This document shows, piece by piece, positions 15,958-24,492 of a DNA stretch of 42,496 bases (position 1 is the stretch's first letter; each line of letters begins with the position of its first letter). Origin of the DNA: Spirochaetaceae bacterium (GTDB lineage: Bacteria; Spirochaetota; Spirochaetia; B11-G9). Location: positions 1-42,496 of the forward strand of contig WGCU01000047.1 in NCBI GenBank assembly GCA_015493635.1, written 5' to 3'. A program made the translations under genes and the position numbers. The notes beneath the pieces were generated by a model. It was not told the DNA's origin and ran no database searches. It saw only the letters and a list, made by a program, of their open reading frames with translations.

Positions 15958-17538
15958 ATGAAACTTCAGGAAACGGTTAATCAGATGCAATCGCGCTGGA
16001 ACACCGAATTAAAAATAGACCTGGACCTGTCTGCAGGAACAGCAGTAGTACACTGTGAACGGAATACTGTTCCGCCCCTGTGCGGCTGGCTGTTTAATAC
16101 CATGGAATACCATTTTACCGGTCTTGTTCCAGAAGAAGGGACGGAAGAATGGAAGCTCATCTATTTTTTTACCGGAGAAGCTGATCTCGGATCTATTCAG
16201 GTACAGACTTCGGCGCCCCTTAACGAGGAAACATTTCAAAGTGTAAGTCCGATTGTACATGCCGTGGATTGGCATGAACGGGAAGCCGAAGATCTCTTTG
16301 GTCTGGTCTTTGAAGGACATCCCCGGCTGGGAGATTTTGTACTTCATGATGATGCCTGGCAGGAGGGTCTTGCCCCCATGCGGTCAGGGTTTGATTCCGA
16401 TCTGGCCCACAGTCAGAGAAAGCCGAAGAGTAACTGGAAACCACGGAAGGTTCTTGACGCGCCCGGTGCTTTTGTTATGCCGATAGGTCCTGTTTTTTCC
16501 GGAGAGGCTGAATCCTCCCATTTTCTCCTTGAAACAATCGGTGAGGAGATTGTACGGGCTCTGCCCCGGCTCTTTTTTAAATACCGGGGAGTGGAGAAAC
16601 TGGCAGAGGGGAAATCCATACATGACGCACTTCTGTTATCAGAACGGTTTGCCGGTACCACTGCTTTTTCCCATGCGTTGACCTTCTGTACAGCAGCCGA
16701 AAAACTCAGTGGAGGGCAGATCCCTGAAAGAGCTGAACTCCTGCGTATTTTCTTTGCGGAGATGGAACGTTTCCGGCACCATATTGGTATTATTGAAGGG
16801 ATATGCAGTTCAACCGGTCTTGTCGTTGCTGCAAGCCAGGCTGGTATTCTGGAAGAAAAGATGCTGCGTCTTACGGGAAAATTAACCGGACACCGCTACT
16901 TTTTCGGGCTTGCAGTACCTGGGGGTTTAAGCCGTGATACTGATGATGAAGCAATCAAAGAAGCCCTTAAAGAGATAAAGGGAATTCTCCATGATCTGAA
17001 CACCCTTGAAAAACTTCTTAAAAAGACGAGCAGTTTTCTCGACCGCCTCGAAGATGTAGGCATTATTACGCCCCAGCAGGCGCAGGATTTTGAACTTGCC
17101 GGCCCGATGGCACGGGGTTCACATTTCTGCAATGATGTTCGGAAACTACTGCCCTACGGTATGTACCCTTCCCTTCAATTTGAGGTCCCCTGTGAACGTG
17201 AAGGAGACGGTTATGCACGTTTACGGATTTTCTTTGAGGAAGCACGGCAGGCTGCTGCCTTTATGAATCAGGCTGCTGCCATGATCAAACCGGGGCCGGT
17301 TTATACACCGTATTCCGGCGGCGAAGGAACAGCTTTAGCCGGAGTTGAAACACCGGGAGGGGCTTCCTGGCAGTGGCTCCGGGTTGATAAAAATAACCGC
17401 ATTACGCGCTACCGGATAATGCCCCCTTCTTTTGCCAACTGGCACGGATTTCACCTTGCCGTAGAAAAGTTTGCGTTTCAGGATTTCCCGATCATAAAAG
17501 CCACACTGGGACTTTCAGTAGCTGAAAATGACCGGTAA
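15958..17538 (+). CDS. NuoC-NuoD fused large subunit lacking NiFe ligands (HyfG-like)
   Basis: 526 residues. The first 150 or so are a NuoC-type domain (VDWHEREAEDLFGLVFEGHP, the complex I 30-kDa signature at 103-122); the rest is the NuoD/hydrogenase large-subunit fold (KYRGVEKLAEG at 208-218). Real hydrogenases have ERxCGxC at this point; here the text is ERFAGTT (229-235), so both N-terminal Cys ligands are replaced, by Ala232 and Thr235. The C-terminal DPCxxC is also absent: the protein ends KATLGLSVAENDR, like the GTLDIVFGEVDR end of NuoD. The quinone-binding HPxTHG of NuoD is missing too (PIGPVFSGEAE). It therefore should not bind Ni-Fe and lacks the quinone His, so its electron acceptor or role is open. 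This places it with Ehr complexes, not hydrogenases or formate hydrogenlyase. Confidence 0.88.
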   Translation: MKLQETVNQMQSRWNTELKIDLDLSAGTAVVHCERNTVPPLCGWLFNTMEYHFTGLVPEEGTEEWKLIYFFTGEADLGSIQVQTSAPLNEETFQSVSPIVHAVDWHEREAEDLFGLVFEGHPRLGDFVLHDDAWQEGLAPMRSGFDSDLAHSQRKPKSNWKPRKVLDAPGAFVMPIGPVFSGEAESSHFLLETIGEEIVRALPRLFFKYRGVEKLAEGKSIHDALLLSERFAGTTAFSHALTFCTAAEKLSGGQIPERAELLRIFFAEMERFRHHIGIIEGICSSTGLVVAASQAGILEEKMLRLTGKLTGHRYFFGLAVPGGLSRDTDDEAIKEALKEIKGILHDLNTLEKLLKKTSSFLDRLEDVGIITPQQAQDFELAGPMARGSHFCNDVRKLLPYGMYPSLQFEVPCEREGDGYARLRIFFEEARQAAAFMNQAAAMIKPGPVYTPYSGGEGTALAGVETPGGASWQWLRVDKNNRITRYRIMPPSFANWHGFHLAVEKFAFQDFPIIKATLGLSVAENDR

Positions 17539-17559
17539 GCATAAAACAGGAGTAACAAT

Positions 17560-18267
17560 ATGAGCAATTGGGTTTTAAAAGGACTGCAGTCGGGAGTTGT
17601 TACAACCCGTTACCCCCGAAAAGAAGAAAAAGCTCAGGGAATCTCTCCCGGTTTTCCAGATATTGATAGTCAAGGTGGAGATATTAATGGCAGAGAAGAG
17701 GATGTCTGTCCTACTGCTGCTTTGTACGGGGATTCAAACAGTTTAAAATTAGATAAGGGCCGGTGTATCCATTGCTTCAGGTGTGTCAGAAACACCGGAC
17801 ATCCCGTATCCTGGACCAGCGGCTTTGAATGGGCTTCCTTTACTGAAAAGGGCACCCCCTTCCCAAAGATCTTTCAAAAATCACTGTACATCCGTGTCGT
17901 GGATTCCGGTGACTGCGGAGCATGTCTTAACGAAGTCAAGCTTCTTAACAATCCCCTGTACAATATGCACCGTCTCGGGTTGTTTATTACCCCCACTCCC
18001 CGGCAGGCGGATATTCTCCTCATCGTAGGACCAGTTACCGATCATATGAAAACCGCGCTGCGTAAAACCTACGATGCCATGCCTGAACCGAAACGTGTTA
18101 TGGCGGTAGGGTCATGTGCTCTTACCGGGGGAATATTCAGCTCAGGATTTACCTCCGGTTCCGGAGTATCCAGTCTGATACCCGTTGATATTGAAATCCC
18201 GGGCTGCCCGCCGCCGCCTCTTGCGGTTCTTCACGGGCTGCTTACCCTTGCAGGGAGGACAAAATGA
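17560..18267 (+). CDS. NuoB/HyfI-type small subunit fused to a half-ferredoxin
   Basis: 235 residues, AGGAG before ATG 17560. Residues 1-80 resemble the N-terminus of the ferredoxin subunit HycF/NuoI (SGVVTTRYPRKEE, then CPTAAL and CIHCFRC) but keep only four Cys: Cys50, Cys69, Cys72 and Cys75, enough for one [4Fe-4S] cluster instead of two. Residues 105-235 are the NuoB-like domain with Cys119 and Cys122 (DCGACLNE), Cys186 (GSCALTGG) and Cys216 (PGCPPPP), ligands of the proximal [4Fe-4S] cluster nearest the large subunit. No separate HycF/NuoI or HycB gene occurs in the operon, so this fusion appears to be the whole electron wire. Its stop overlaps the next start by four bases. Confidence 0.86.
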   Translation: MSNWVLKGLQSGVVTTRYPRKEEKAQGISPGFPDIDSQGGDINGREEDVCPTAALYGDSNSLKLDKGRCIHCFRCVRNTGHPVSWTSGFEWASFTEKGTPFPKIFQKSLYIRVVDSGDCGACLNEVKLLNNPLYNMHRLGLFITPTPRQADILLIVGPVTDHMKTALRKTYDAMPEPKRVMAVGSCALTGGIFSSGFTSGSGVSSLIPVDIEIPGCPPPPLAVLHGLLTLAGRTK

Positions 18268-20366
18268 CCACTATCGGAACACTGATACTTTCAGGGCTGG
18301 GAATATACTTTTTAGGAATACTGGGTGTACTTATCTTTCCTAAAAAACGTACGTCTCTTGTCCTTATTTCAGGAGGCGGCGGCTCACTCATTCTTATGGC
18401 CGCAGGTGCAGTTTCGCTTTTTTCTCCAGACATCTTCAGGACGGTACTGTGGACCATTCCGGGATTGGGACCCGTTACAGTTACGGTTGACCATCTTTCC
18501 GCTTTTTTTCTTATTGCCGTTTCCCTTGCTGCTTTTCCCGCATCACTTTATGCAGCACCAAGAATTCACGGCGTACGTTCAGCTCTTTATCTTGGATTAC
18601 TCATCTCACTGGCTCCTGTTGTTATTACAGCGGATGTTTTTTCTTTTCTGGCGGCGTGGGAAATTATGTCCATTTTTCTGTATCTCCTTATCAACAGCGG
18701 GAAAGAGGAGCGTCCCGGATATCTGATGCTTGCCCTGGGAGAAGCAGGAACTCTTGCAGTACTTGCCGCGTTGCTTCTTCTGGCAGGGAATACCGGAGGT
18801 TTAAGTTTTCATGCTCTTAAAGTCAGCAGCATGCATATAACCCCCGGCTTACAGTGGACCGTCTTTATTTTGTCATTTTTCGGATTCGGTGTAAAAGCGG
18901 GCCTGATACCGGTTAACTTCTGGCTGCCGAAAGCATATGCCGCAGCCCCTCCTTCTGTCATTCCTCTTATTGCCGGAGCAACACTGAATCTCGGTTTATA
19001 CGGCATTATACGGATTAACACTGATCTTCTGCCGGTTCACAGTACAGGGATGGGAATTGTCGTCCTTGTTACCGGAGCGGTGACAGCACTTATCGGGATC
19101 CTTTATGCAACAATTGAGGATGATTTAAAGACACTGCTTGCCCATAGTTCCATTGAAAATGCCGGAATTATGACAACAGCTCTTGGTGCCGGAATGATTT
19201 TCCTGGCAACAGGATACAAGGGAGCTGCCGCTATAGCCTTTATCGCTTCCTTCTATCATCTTCTTAATCACTCAGTATATAAAACCCTTCTTTTTATCGG
19301 CGCAGGGACAGTGGAGGAATCTACCGGCCTCCGTAGTCTTGACCGTATGGGAGGCCTTTTAAAAACGTTGCAGTGGACTGGATTTTTCATGCTTATCGGC
19401 GTGCTTTCCATTTCAGCAATACCTCCTTTTAACGGATTTGTCAGTGAATGGCTGACACTGCAGTCGCTGCTGAGAAGTGTCGAGCTGGCATCCCTCGGTA
19501 TAAAAATTGTTTTTGTGGCAGCAGGAGCTGTTCTTGCTCTCACCGCAGGGCTCACCGTAACTTGTTTTGTCAGGGCATTTTCAATGGGTTTCCTGGGTAT
19601 GCCCCGAACTGAAAAACCGGCAGGTATCCGGAAAGCAGGGAAAGCAGCCCTTGTATCCATGGCGTTTCTGGCATTGATTTCCCTCTCTCTGGGAGTACTG
19701 CCGACGTACGTTATTCCTGCCATTGACAAAGCAGTTTCGCCGCTTACCGGTATAAACGGCTCTACCGCACTGATTCCTCCTTTCTTTAATAACGCGCAGG
19801 AAGGGAATGAACTGCCTCAGCATTTTGTATCAGACTTTCAAACAATCGGCGCACAGATCGGTAAAGGAACACTTCCCGGACGGGGACTCGTTGTCATGCA
19901 TCGCGGGGGTAAAAAAAATCCGGTTGTTTTTGCCATGTCAACATCCTATCTCTTTATCATGCTCTTTATCCTTCTTGCTCTTACCTTTCTGATAGTCAAG
20001 TTTGCAACAAGACACCGGAAAACGGTAAAACGTCCCCGATGGGACGGCGGCATAAGGAACCTGCTGCCGGAAATGACATACACAGCAACAGGGTTCGCTC
20101 AACCGGTCAGAGTCATTTTCAATACCATTTTGCGTCCCAAGGTTGTAGACCGCCGTGAAGTTATTATTAAGCATTTCCGTGAAGCAATACATCTTAAACG
20201 GAAAGAAGTCCACCTTATTGACAAACTTGTCCTGTATCCTCTTTCTTCTGCTTCTATGTGGACAGCGGAAAAGCTGGCACGTATGCACAGCGGACGTGTA
20301 AACAGTTACGCAGGTTATGCGTTGTTTATACTTATCCTCTTTCTTGTAATTGCATCATTTATATGA
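18264..20366 (+). CDS. antiporter-like subunit, HyfB/HycC type
   Basis: 700 residues, about 15-16 membrane spans with a soluble C-terminal stretch and a final span. The channel charges are conserved: Glu133 in AAWEIMSIFLY (TM5), Lys211 in GFGVKAGLIPVNFWLPKAY (TM7) and Lys in NHSVYKTLLF (TM8). Together with the subunit at 14508 this makes two pumping-type subunits, as in Hyf, so the complex should move about two ions per cycle if it works like its relatives. Residues after about 580 (TRHRKTVKRPRWDGG) form the basic cytoplasmic segment seen in HyfB. Start ATG 18264 overlaps the previous stop (ATGA). Confidence 0.87.
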   Translation: MTTIGTLILSGLGIYFLGILGVLIFPKKRTSLVLISGGGGSLILMAAGAVSLFSPDIFRTVLWTIPGLGPVTVTVDHLSAFFLIAVSLAAFPASLYAAPRIHGVRSALYLGLLISLAPVVITADVFSFLAAWEIMSIFLYLLINSGKEERPGYLMLALGEAGTLAVLAALLLLAGNTGGLSFHALKVSSMHITPGLQWTVFILSFFGFGVKAGLIPVNFWLPKAYAAAPPSVIPLIAGATLNLGLYGIIRINTDLLPVHSTGMGIVVLVTGAVTALIGILYATIEDDLKTLLAHSSIENAGIMTTALGAGMIFLATGYKGAAAIAFIASFYHLLNHSVYKTLLFIGAGTVEESTGLRSLDRMGGLLKTLQWTGFFMLIGVLSISAIPPFNGFVSEWLTLQSLLRSVELASLGIKIVFVAAGAVLALTAGLTVTCFVRAFSMGFLGMPRTEKPAGIRKAGKAALVSMAFLALISLSLGVLPTYVIPAIDKAVSPLTGINGSTALIPPFFNNAQEGNELPQHFVSDFQTIGAQIGKGTLPGRGLVVMHRGGKKNPVVFAMSTSYLFIMLFILLALTFLIVKFATRHRKTVKRPRWDGGIRNLLPEMTYTATGFAQPVRVIFNTILRPKVVDRREVIIKHFREAIHLKRKEVHLIDKLVLYPLSSASMWTAEKLARMHSGRVNSYAGYALFILILFLVIASFI

Positions 20367-20374
20367 GAGCCGAT

Positions 20375-21736
20375 ATGTATGACTTTATCATTATCGGAGC
20401 CGGTGTTGTCGGTACACATATTGCCAGGGAGTTGAGTAGATACGAAGTTAAGACATGTATTCTTGAAAAGTCAGATGATGTAAGCAATGGAGCGTCCAAG
20501 GCAAACAGCGGTATTATCCACGGGGGTTATGCCGCAAAAAACGGAACGTTAAAAGGAAAACTCAATATCATCGGCAACAGGATGTTTGAACAGCTTAATG
20601 AAGAACTTAACTTTGGATACCGGAAAACCGGGGGTCTCGTTCTCGGATTTGACAGCAGGGATCTTGAGACATTGGAAAATCTTAAAAAGAACGGTATCAA
20701 AAATGGTGTGGCCGATCTTAGAATAATCAAAACAAAAGAAATTATGGATCTTGAACCGAACATCAATCCCGAAGTCAAATACGCACTATATACTGATGAA
20801 CTCGGCGTTATCTCCCCCTATGAGTACAATGTGGCTCTGGCGGAAAATGCCATTACCAACAGTGTTGAACTTTTCCTGAATACCGAAGTATCGGCAATCC
20901 ATGCAGAAAAGGGGCTTTACACCGTAGACACAAACACCCGGACGTTTAGTTCAAAATATATTATAAATGCTTCCGGCCTGTCCTCTGATAAAATAGCACA
21001 GATGGCAGGTATCAGGTACTTTCATCTTACGCCCCGGAAGGGGCAGTACATGCTCTTTCAAAAAGGAACAGGGGATATAGTCAGCAGAGTTATATTTCAG
21101 GTTCCAACCGAACAAGGGAAAGGAATACTTGTTACATCGACATTTCACGGCAATCTTATGATTGGTCCGAACTCGGAAGAAACGGACAACAGAAGTAATA
21201 CTGAAACAGATGAAGATACCCTTGAGTACATTCTCACGACAGCCCGAAAATCCGTACCCGGCCTTGATACAAAACTCCTGTTAAAAACGTTCTCAGGAAT
21301 CCGCCCTACCCCTTCTACAGGAGACTTCATAATAAAAGAAGAATTACCCGGTTTCATCAATGCCGCGGGAATTGAATCACCCGGATTAACATCCAGTCCT
21401 GCCATTGCTAAAATGATCATTGGCCTTATACAGCAGAATTTCACCCTTCATAAAAAACAGTCATTTAATCCTTACCGGAAAGCCATTATTACGAAGAGAA
21501 ATCTCTCAGATGAGGAGCTTGCAAAGCGGGTAAATATGGGCTCATCACCGGAAAAGATTATCTGCCGCTGTGAGCAAGTAACGGAAGGAGAAATAGTCGA
21601 TGCACTGCACCGAAATATACCGGTTAAAACAACATATGCGGTAAAAAAACGTACCCGGGCAGGGATGGGGAGATGCCAGGGCCGTTTCTGCGGTCCGAGA
21701 GTCCAGGAAATTATAGACCGGGAGATAACGAAATGA
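20375..21736 (+). CDS. FAD-dependent oxidoreductase with C-terminal BFD-type [2Fe-2S] domain
   Basis: 453 residues from ATG 20375 (GAGAG upstream); ATG 20363, which overlaps the previous stop, would add four residues. The DAO/GlpA fold is shown by DFIIIGAGVVGTHIAREL at the N-terminus (dinucleotide fold GxGxxG at 8-13), GASKANSGIIHGGYAA and FSGIRPTPSTGDF near the C-terminus. The last 60 residues are a BFD-like cluster domain with Cys397, Cys399, Cys434 and Cys439 (CRCE...CQGRFCG). Relatives oxidise glycerol 3-phosphate or 2-hydroxy acids and pass electrons to an iron-sulfur partner. Its place directly after the Ehr subunits makes it a candidate electron partner for the complex, but that is inference; the substrate is unknown. 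Confidence 0.83.
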   Translation: MYDFIIIGAGVVGTHIARELSRYEVKTCILEKSDDVSNGASKANSGIIHGGYAAKNGTLKGKLNIIGNRMFEQLNEELNFGYRKTGGLVLGFDSRDLETLENLKKNGIKNGVADLRIIKTKEIMDLEPNINPEVKYALYTDELGVISPYEYNVALAENAITNSVELFLNTEVSAIHAEKGLYTVDTNTRTFSSKYIINASGLSSDKIAQMAGIRYFHLTPRKGQYMLFQKGTGDIVSRVIFQVPTEQGKGILVTSTFHGNLMIGPNSEETDNRSNTETDEDTLEYILTTARKSVPGLDTKLLLKTFSGIRPTPSTGDFIIKEELPGFINAAGIESPGLTSSPAIAKMIIGLIQQNFTLHKKQSFNPYRKAIITKRNLSDEELAKRVNMGSSPEKIICRCEQVTEGEIVDALHRNIPVKTTYAVKKRTRAGMGRCQGRFCGPRVQEIIDREITK

Positions 21737-21747
21737 AAGGAATTATC

Positions 21748-22536
21748 ATGGAAACGTTTGTTGAATTAAAAAAAGAACGCGGAACCCTGAGGGGCATGCT
21801 CCATATGCCCGACAATGTTAAAGAGGGGAAAAAAGTTCCGGGAGTTGTTCTGTATCACGGATTTACCGGTAACAGGATGGAACCGAAGTTTATTTTTGTC
21901 CGTTTCTCCCGGCTCCTCGCACAGCATGGCATTGCCAGTGTACGTTTTGACTTTCTCAACAGCGGTGAAAGTGACGGCAGTTTTGATAAAATGACCCTGT
22001 CCGGAGAACTTGAAGATGCAGAGGATATTCTGTCCTGGTTTTCTTCTCTTGAGAGTATTGATTCTGAAAATATTTTCCTTCTGGGATTAAGTATGGGAGG
22101 AACCATAGCCGGTATTACCGCCGGAAAGCATGCATCAAAAATGAAAGGCCTCATCCTCTGGGCACCCGCCGGAGACATGTCCCGCTACATCGAAGAGCGG
22201 GAACAGCAGCTAAAAACCGGTGCACTTACCGGCGATCCCATGGATATCAGCGGACTGATGCTTGGAGAAAACTTCATTTCAGATGTCAAACAACATAATA
22301 CCTTTAGGGAATCATCTCCCTACAGAGGACCTGCGGCTGTTATCCATGGAACGGGAGATACAAGTGTTCCCCCTTCGGTTTCAGAAAAGTACAAAGATCT
22401 GTACGGCGGCAACGCAGAACTCTCCCTCATCGAGGAAGCCGATCACACTTTCCAGGGAGCAGTATGGTCGGCTAAATTATTTGACATCTCTCTCAACTTC
22501 ATAAAACGGCTTACAGCAAAATCACCAGGTTATTAG
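21748..22536 (+). CDS. alpha/beta hydrolase, feruloyl/cinnamoyl esterase-like
   Basis: 262 residues from ATG 21748, chosen for AAGGA at 21737-21741; an ATG at 21733 overlaps the upstream stop and would add five residues. Serine hydrolase triad: Ser115 in GLSMGG, Asp204 in HGTGDTSVPP, His233 in EADHTF; oxyanion region HGFTGN (37-42). The pattern HGFTGNRMEPKF and FDFLNSGESDG resembles bacterial cinnamoyl/feruloyl esterases of the Est1E type, cytoplasmic and without signal peptide. Why an esterase ends a fluoride-controlled operon is unclear; it may be a neighbour carried by read-through. It ends convergent with the cupin, the last four bases overlapping. Confidence 0.82.
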   Translation: METFVELKKERGTLRGMLHMPDNVKEGKKVPGVVLYHGFTGNRMEPKFIFVRFSRLLAQHGIASVRFDFLNSGESDGSFDKMTLSGELEDAEDILSWFSSLESIDSENIFLLGLSMGGTIAGITAGKHASKMKGLILWAPAGDMSRYIEEREQQLKTGALTGDPMDISGLMLGENFISDVKQHNTFRESSPYRGPAAVIHGTGDTSVPPSVSEKYKDLYGGNAELSLIEEADHTFQGAVWSAKLFDISLNFIKRLTAKSPGY

Positions 22537-22889
22537 TCTTCCGGCGTCCACTCCACATCTATCTTGTCCTTCGGATTATAGGGAGCCTTTACAAAAACAG
22601 CTTTCCAGGGTGTATCTCCATTATTTTTCAGATAATGATTGTTCTTTGGAGGAACCTGAATGATATCACCCTCAACAAGCGTTAGTTTCTCATCTCCCAC
22701 ATATATATCAACACTTCCTTCCAGGGTAAAGAAATTCTCTTCAATCTCTGTATGGTAATGCGTATTAAAATCTTCACCCGGCATTAACACTACCAACCCT
22801 ATGTCAACATAAGGCCCTCTTAATAAATATTTTGGTCCTGAGATACCATCAAATCGATAAGGTATATCCTTTTCATTTACAATTTCCAT
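22533..22889 (-). CDS. small single-domain cupin
   Basis: 118 residues, one cupin barrel. Metal ligands are His44, His46, Glu50 or Glu51, and His85 (HYHTEIEEN and NNHYLKN), the second motif GDIIQVPPKNNH being standard. It is the last gene of the lsr operon, 26 bases after lsrK, a position where enteric lsr operons have lsrG. LsrG isomerises phospho-AI-2; no LsrG-like protein is seen, so this cupin might do that step. A second reading comes from the R. rubrum MTA-isoprenoid shunt, where a cupin removes methanethiol from 1-methylthioxylulose 5-phosphate made by an RLP; an RLP is also in this window. A plain sugar-sensor or isomerase cupin remains possible. Confidence 0.8.
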   Translation of the reverse strand: MEIVNEKDIPYRFDGISGPKYLLRGPYVDIGLVVLMPGEDFNTHYHTEIEENFFTLEGSVDIYVGDEKLTLVEGDIIQVPPKNNHYLKNNGDTPWKAVFVKAPYNPKDKIDVEWTPED

Positions 22890-22915
22890 CTTTTTCTCCT
22901 ATACATGTTTTAAAA

Positions 22916-24472
22916 TTATTCTCCCGGTGCTTTCCACATTGAAGTGGTTATCTCCCGATCGGCAAGATCCAATTGCACCCGGTATGCATCTTTCCATTTC
23001 TCATATAATTCTTTGTAAATATTCTGTTTTGTCGAATCAGGATAATATACGGTATCCTTTTTCACATAATTATTAATCTCTTCTCTGATGTCCTTAATGA
23101 TACCTGCTCCCTGCGCTGCAAATACAGCTGCTCCCAAAGCAGTGGCTTCTTTTACCTCTCTTGTTTCGACAGGGACCTGCAAAACGTCTGAAACGATCTG
23201 ACACCAAAGCGGAGATTTGGAAGCACCGCCTGCAAAGATTATCTTTTCCGGAAAAGAACCGGTAAATTCTGCAATTCTGTCAAGATTAGCACGTGTTACT
23301 ATTGCCGCATTTTCAAGGAGGGATCGAAAGAGTGTGGCTCTATCACACACCTCGGCATCAAGGGAAAGGTTTAAAAAAGAAGGAGCTGCATGCCGCCAGT
23401 GTTTATAATCCATCGCATCAGAGAAAACAGGAATTACGTTATTGGATCCTGCCGGTACCTTAGCAGCCATATCAGAAAGAAGATCATACGGATCGCGGTT
23501 CATTTTCAAAGCTTTTTGCTTAATATCCGGACAAATAGCATCACGGAACCATCGGACAACAAGCCCCGGGAAAAAAACAATAGCCTCCGCCTGCCAGAGC
23601 CGCTGCATTGCGTGAAAATTAATACGGATACGTCCGGTTTTATCCACCTTAGGAGAAGAAAGATTTACTTCCTGCTGCCAGAATGATCCGCCGAAAACCG
23701 CAGCATCTCCCGGATTAACAGCACCAACGCCAACTGCACCGAGCTGGGCATCCCCTCCTCCCATAATGATGGGAATTCCCGCCTTCAAACCTGTCTCTAA
23801 AGAACATTTATCTGAAATTTTTCCTATGATTGAACCGGATTCAAAAACCGGAGCAGAAAGTAATGAAGATTTAATACCACACCTATCTGCAAGATCACGA
23901 TCCCATTTCCGTGTTTCAAGATTAAAAAGGCCAGTTGTTCCTCCATTTGAAGGATCAACAGTAAGAGGAGCCCCAAGACGGTGAGAAAGCCAATCGCTGA
24001 GCATAACCGTGTAGGAAGCTCTGGCATAGATATCTTTCAAATGCTCTTTAAGCCAGAGAAGCCGGGGAATCGCTCCCAGGGCAAAAGTCTGTCCAGAAAC
24101 ATCATATATATCTTTTTCCAATTCAGGATACAAATTTCGCAGTTTTTTAACCTGGGATACAGCCCGTGCATCCACATTTGCACATGCCCACAGCTCACGC
24201 TGTTTTTCATCATATACAGCAATTCCCTCCCGCATGCTTGTCGTTGTTACCGCTGCAAGAGAAAGATCATTTACCTGTGACGATACTTCCTTGATACAAT
24301 CACAGATAAATCCCCAGTTTTTTTCCATATTAAAAGTCATGGAACCTGGGTAATCAGGGTTATGCACATGCGTCCATTCCCGGGCAGCAACTGCACATTG
24401 TTTTCCTGTCTCATCAAAAATAACTGCCCTGCCACTGCCGGTACCCGCATCAAGTGCAAGAAGATGCCGCAT
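22916..24472 (-). CDS. lsrK: autoinducer-2 kinase LsrK
   Basis: 518 residues, FGGY kinase family. It matches remembered E. coli LsrK over its length: DAGTGSGRAVIFDE at the N-terminus, CANVDARA, TVDPSNGGTTGLFNL, GGGDAQLGAVGVG, PVFSDAMDYKHWRHAAPSF, and the terminal SMWKAPGE. That degree of shared motif, including the last residues, sets it apart from xylulokinase or glycerol kinase. It phosphorylates imported AI-2 (DPD) on O5, trapping it and making the inducer of LsrR. It follows lsrB after a 58-base gap holding a strong hairpin, and is followed by the cupin. Confidence 0.92.
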   Translation of the reverse strand: MRHLLALDAGTGSGRAVIFDETGKQCAVAAREWTHVHNPDYPGSMTFNMEKNWGFICDCIKEVSSQVNDLSLAAVTTTSMREGIAVYDEKQRELWACANVDARAVSQVKKLRNLYPELEKDIYDVSGQTFALGAIPRLLWLKEHLKDIYARASYTVMLSDWLSHRLGAPLTVDPSNGGTTGLFNLETRKWDRDLADRCGIKSSLLSAPVFESGSIIGKISDKCSLETGLKAGIPIIMGGGDAQLGAVGVGAVNPGDAAVFGGSFWQQEVNLSSPKVDKTGRIRINFHAMQRLWQAEAIVFFPGLVVRWFRDAICPDIKQKALKMNRDPYDLLSDMAAKVPAGSNNVIPVFSDAMDYKHWRHAAPSFLNLSLDAEVCDRATLFRSLLENAAIVTRANLDRIAEFTGSFPEKIIFAGGASKSPLWCQIVSDVLQVPVETREVKEATALGAAVFAAQGAGIIKDIREEINNYVKKDTVYYPDSTKQNIYKELYEKWKDAYRVQLDLADREITTSMWKAPGE

Positions 24473-24492
24473 AAACGCCTCCAGATAAAACA

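Noticed and set aside
12874-20366. Formate hydrogenlyase, hydrogenase-4 or NADH:quinone oxidoreductase
   Set aside because: The large subunit lacks all four Ni-Fe cysteines and the quinone histidine, and there are no formate dehydrogenase, NuoE/F/G or hydrogenase maturation genes in the operon.
20258-20374. Longer N-terminus for the FAD oxidoreductase
   Set aside because: It lies within the antiporter-subunit gene, and the dinucleotide-binding fold begins right after Met at 20375.
22916-24472. Xylulokinase or glycerol kinase
   Set aside because: Motifs and the C-terminal SMWKAPGE match LsrK, and the gene follows lsrACDB.
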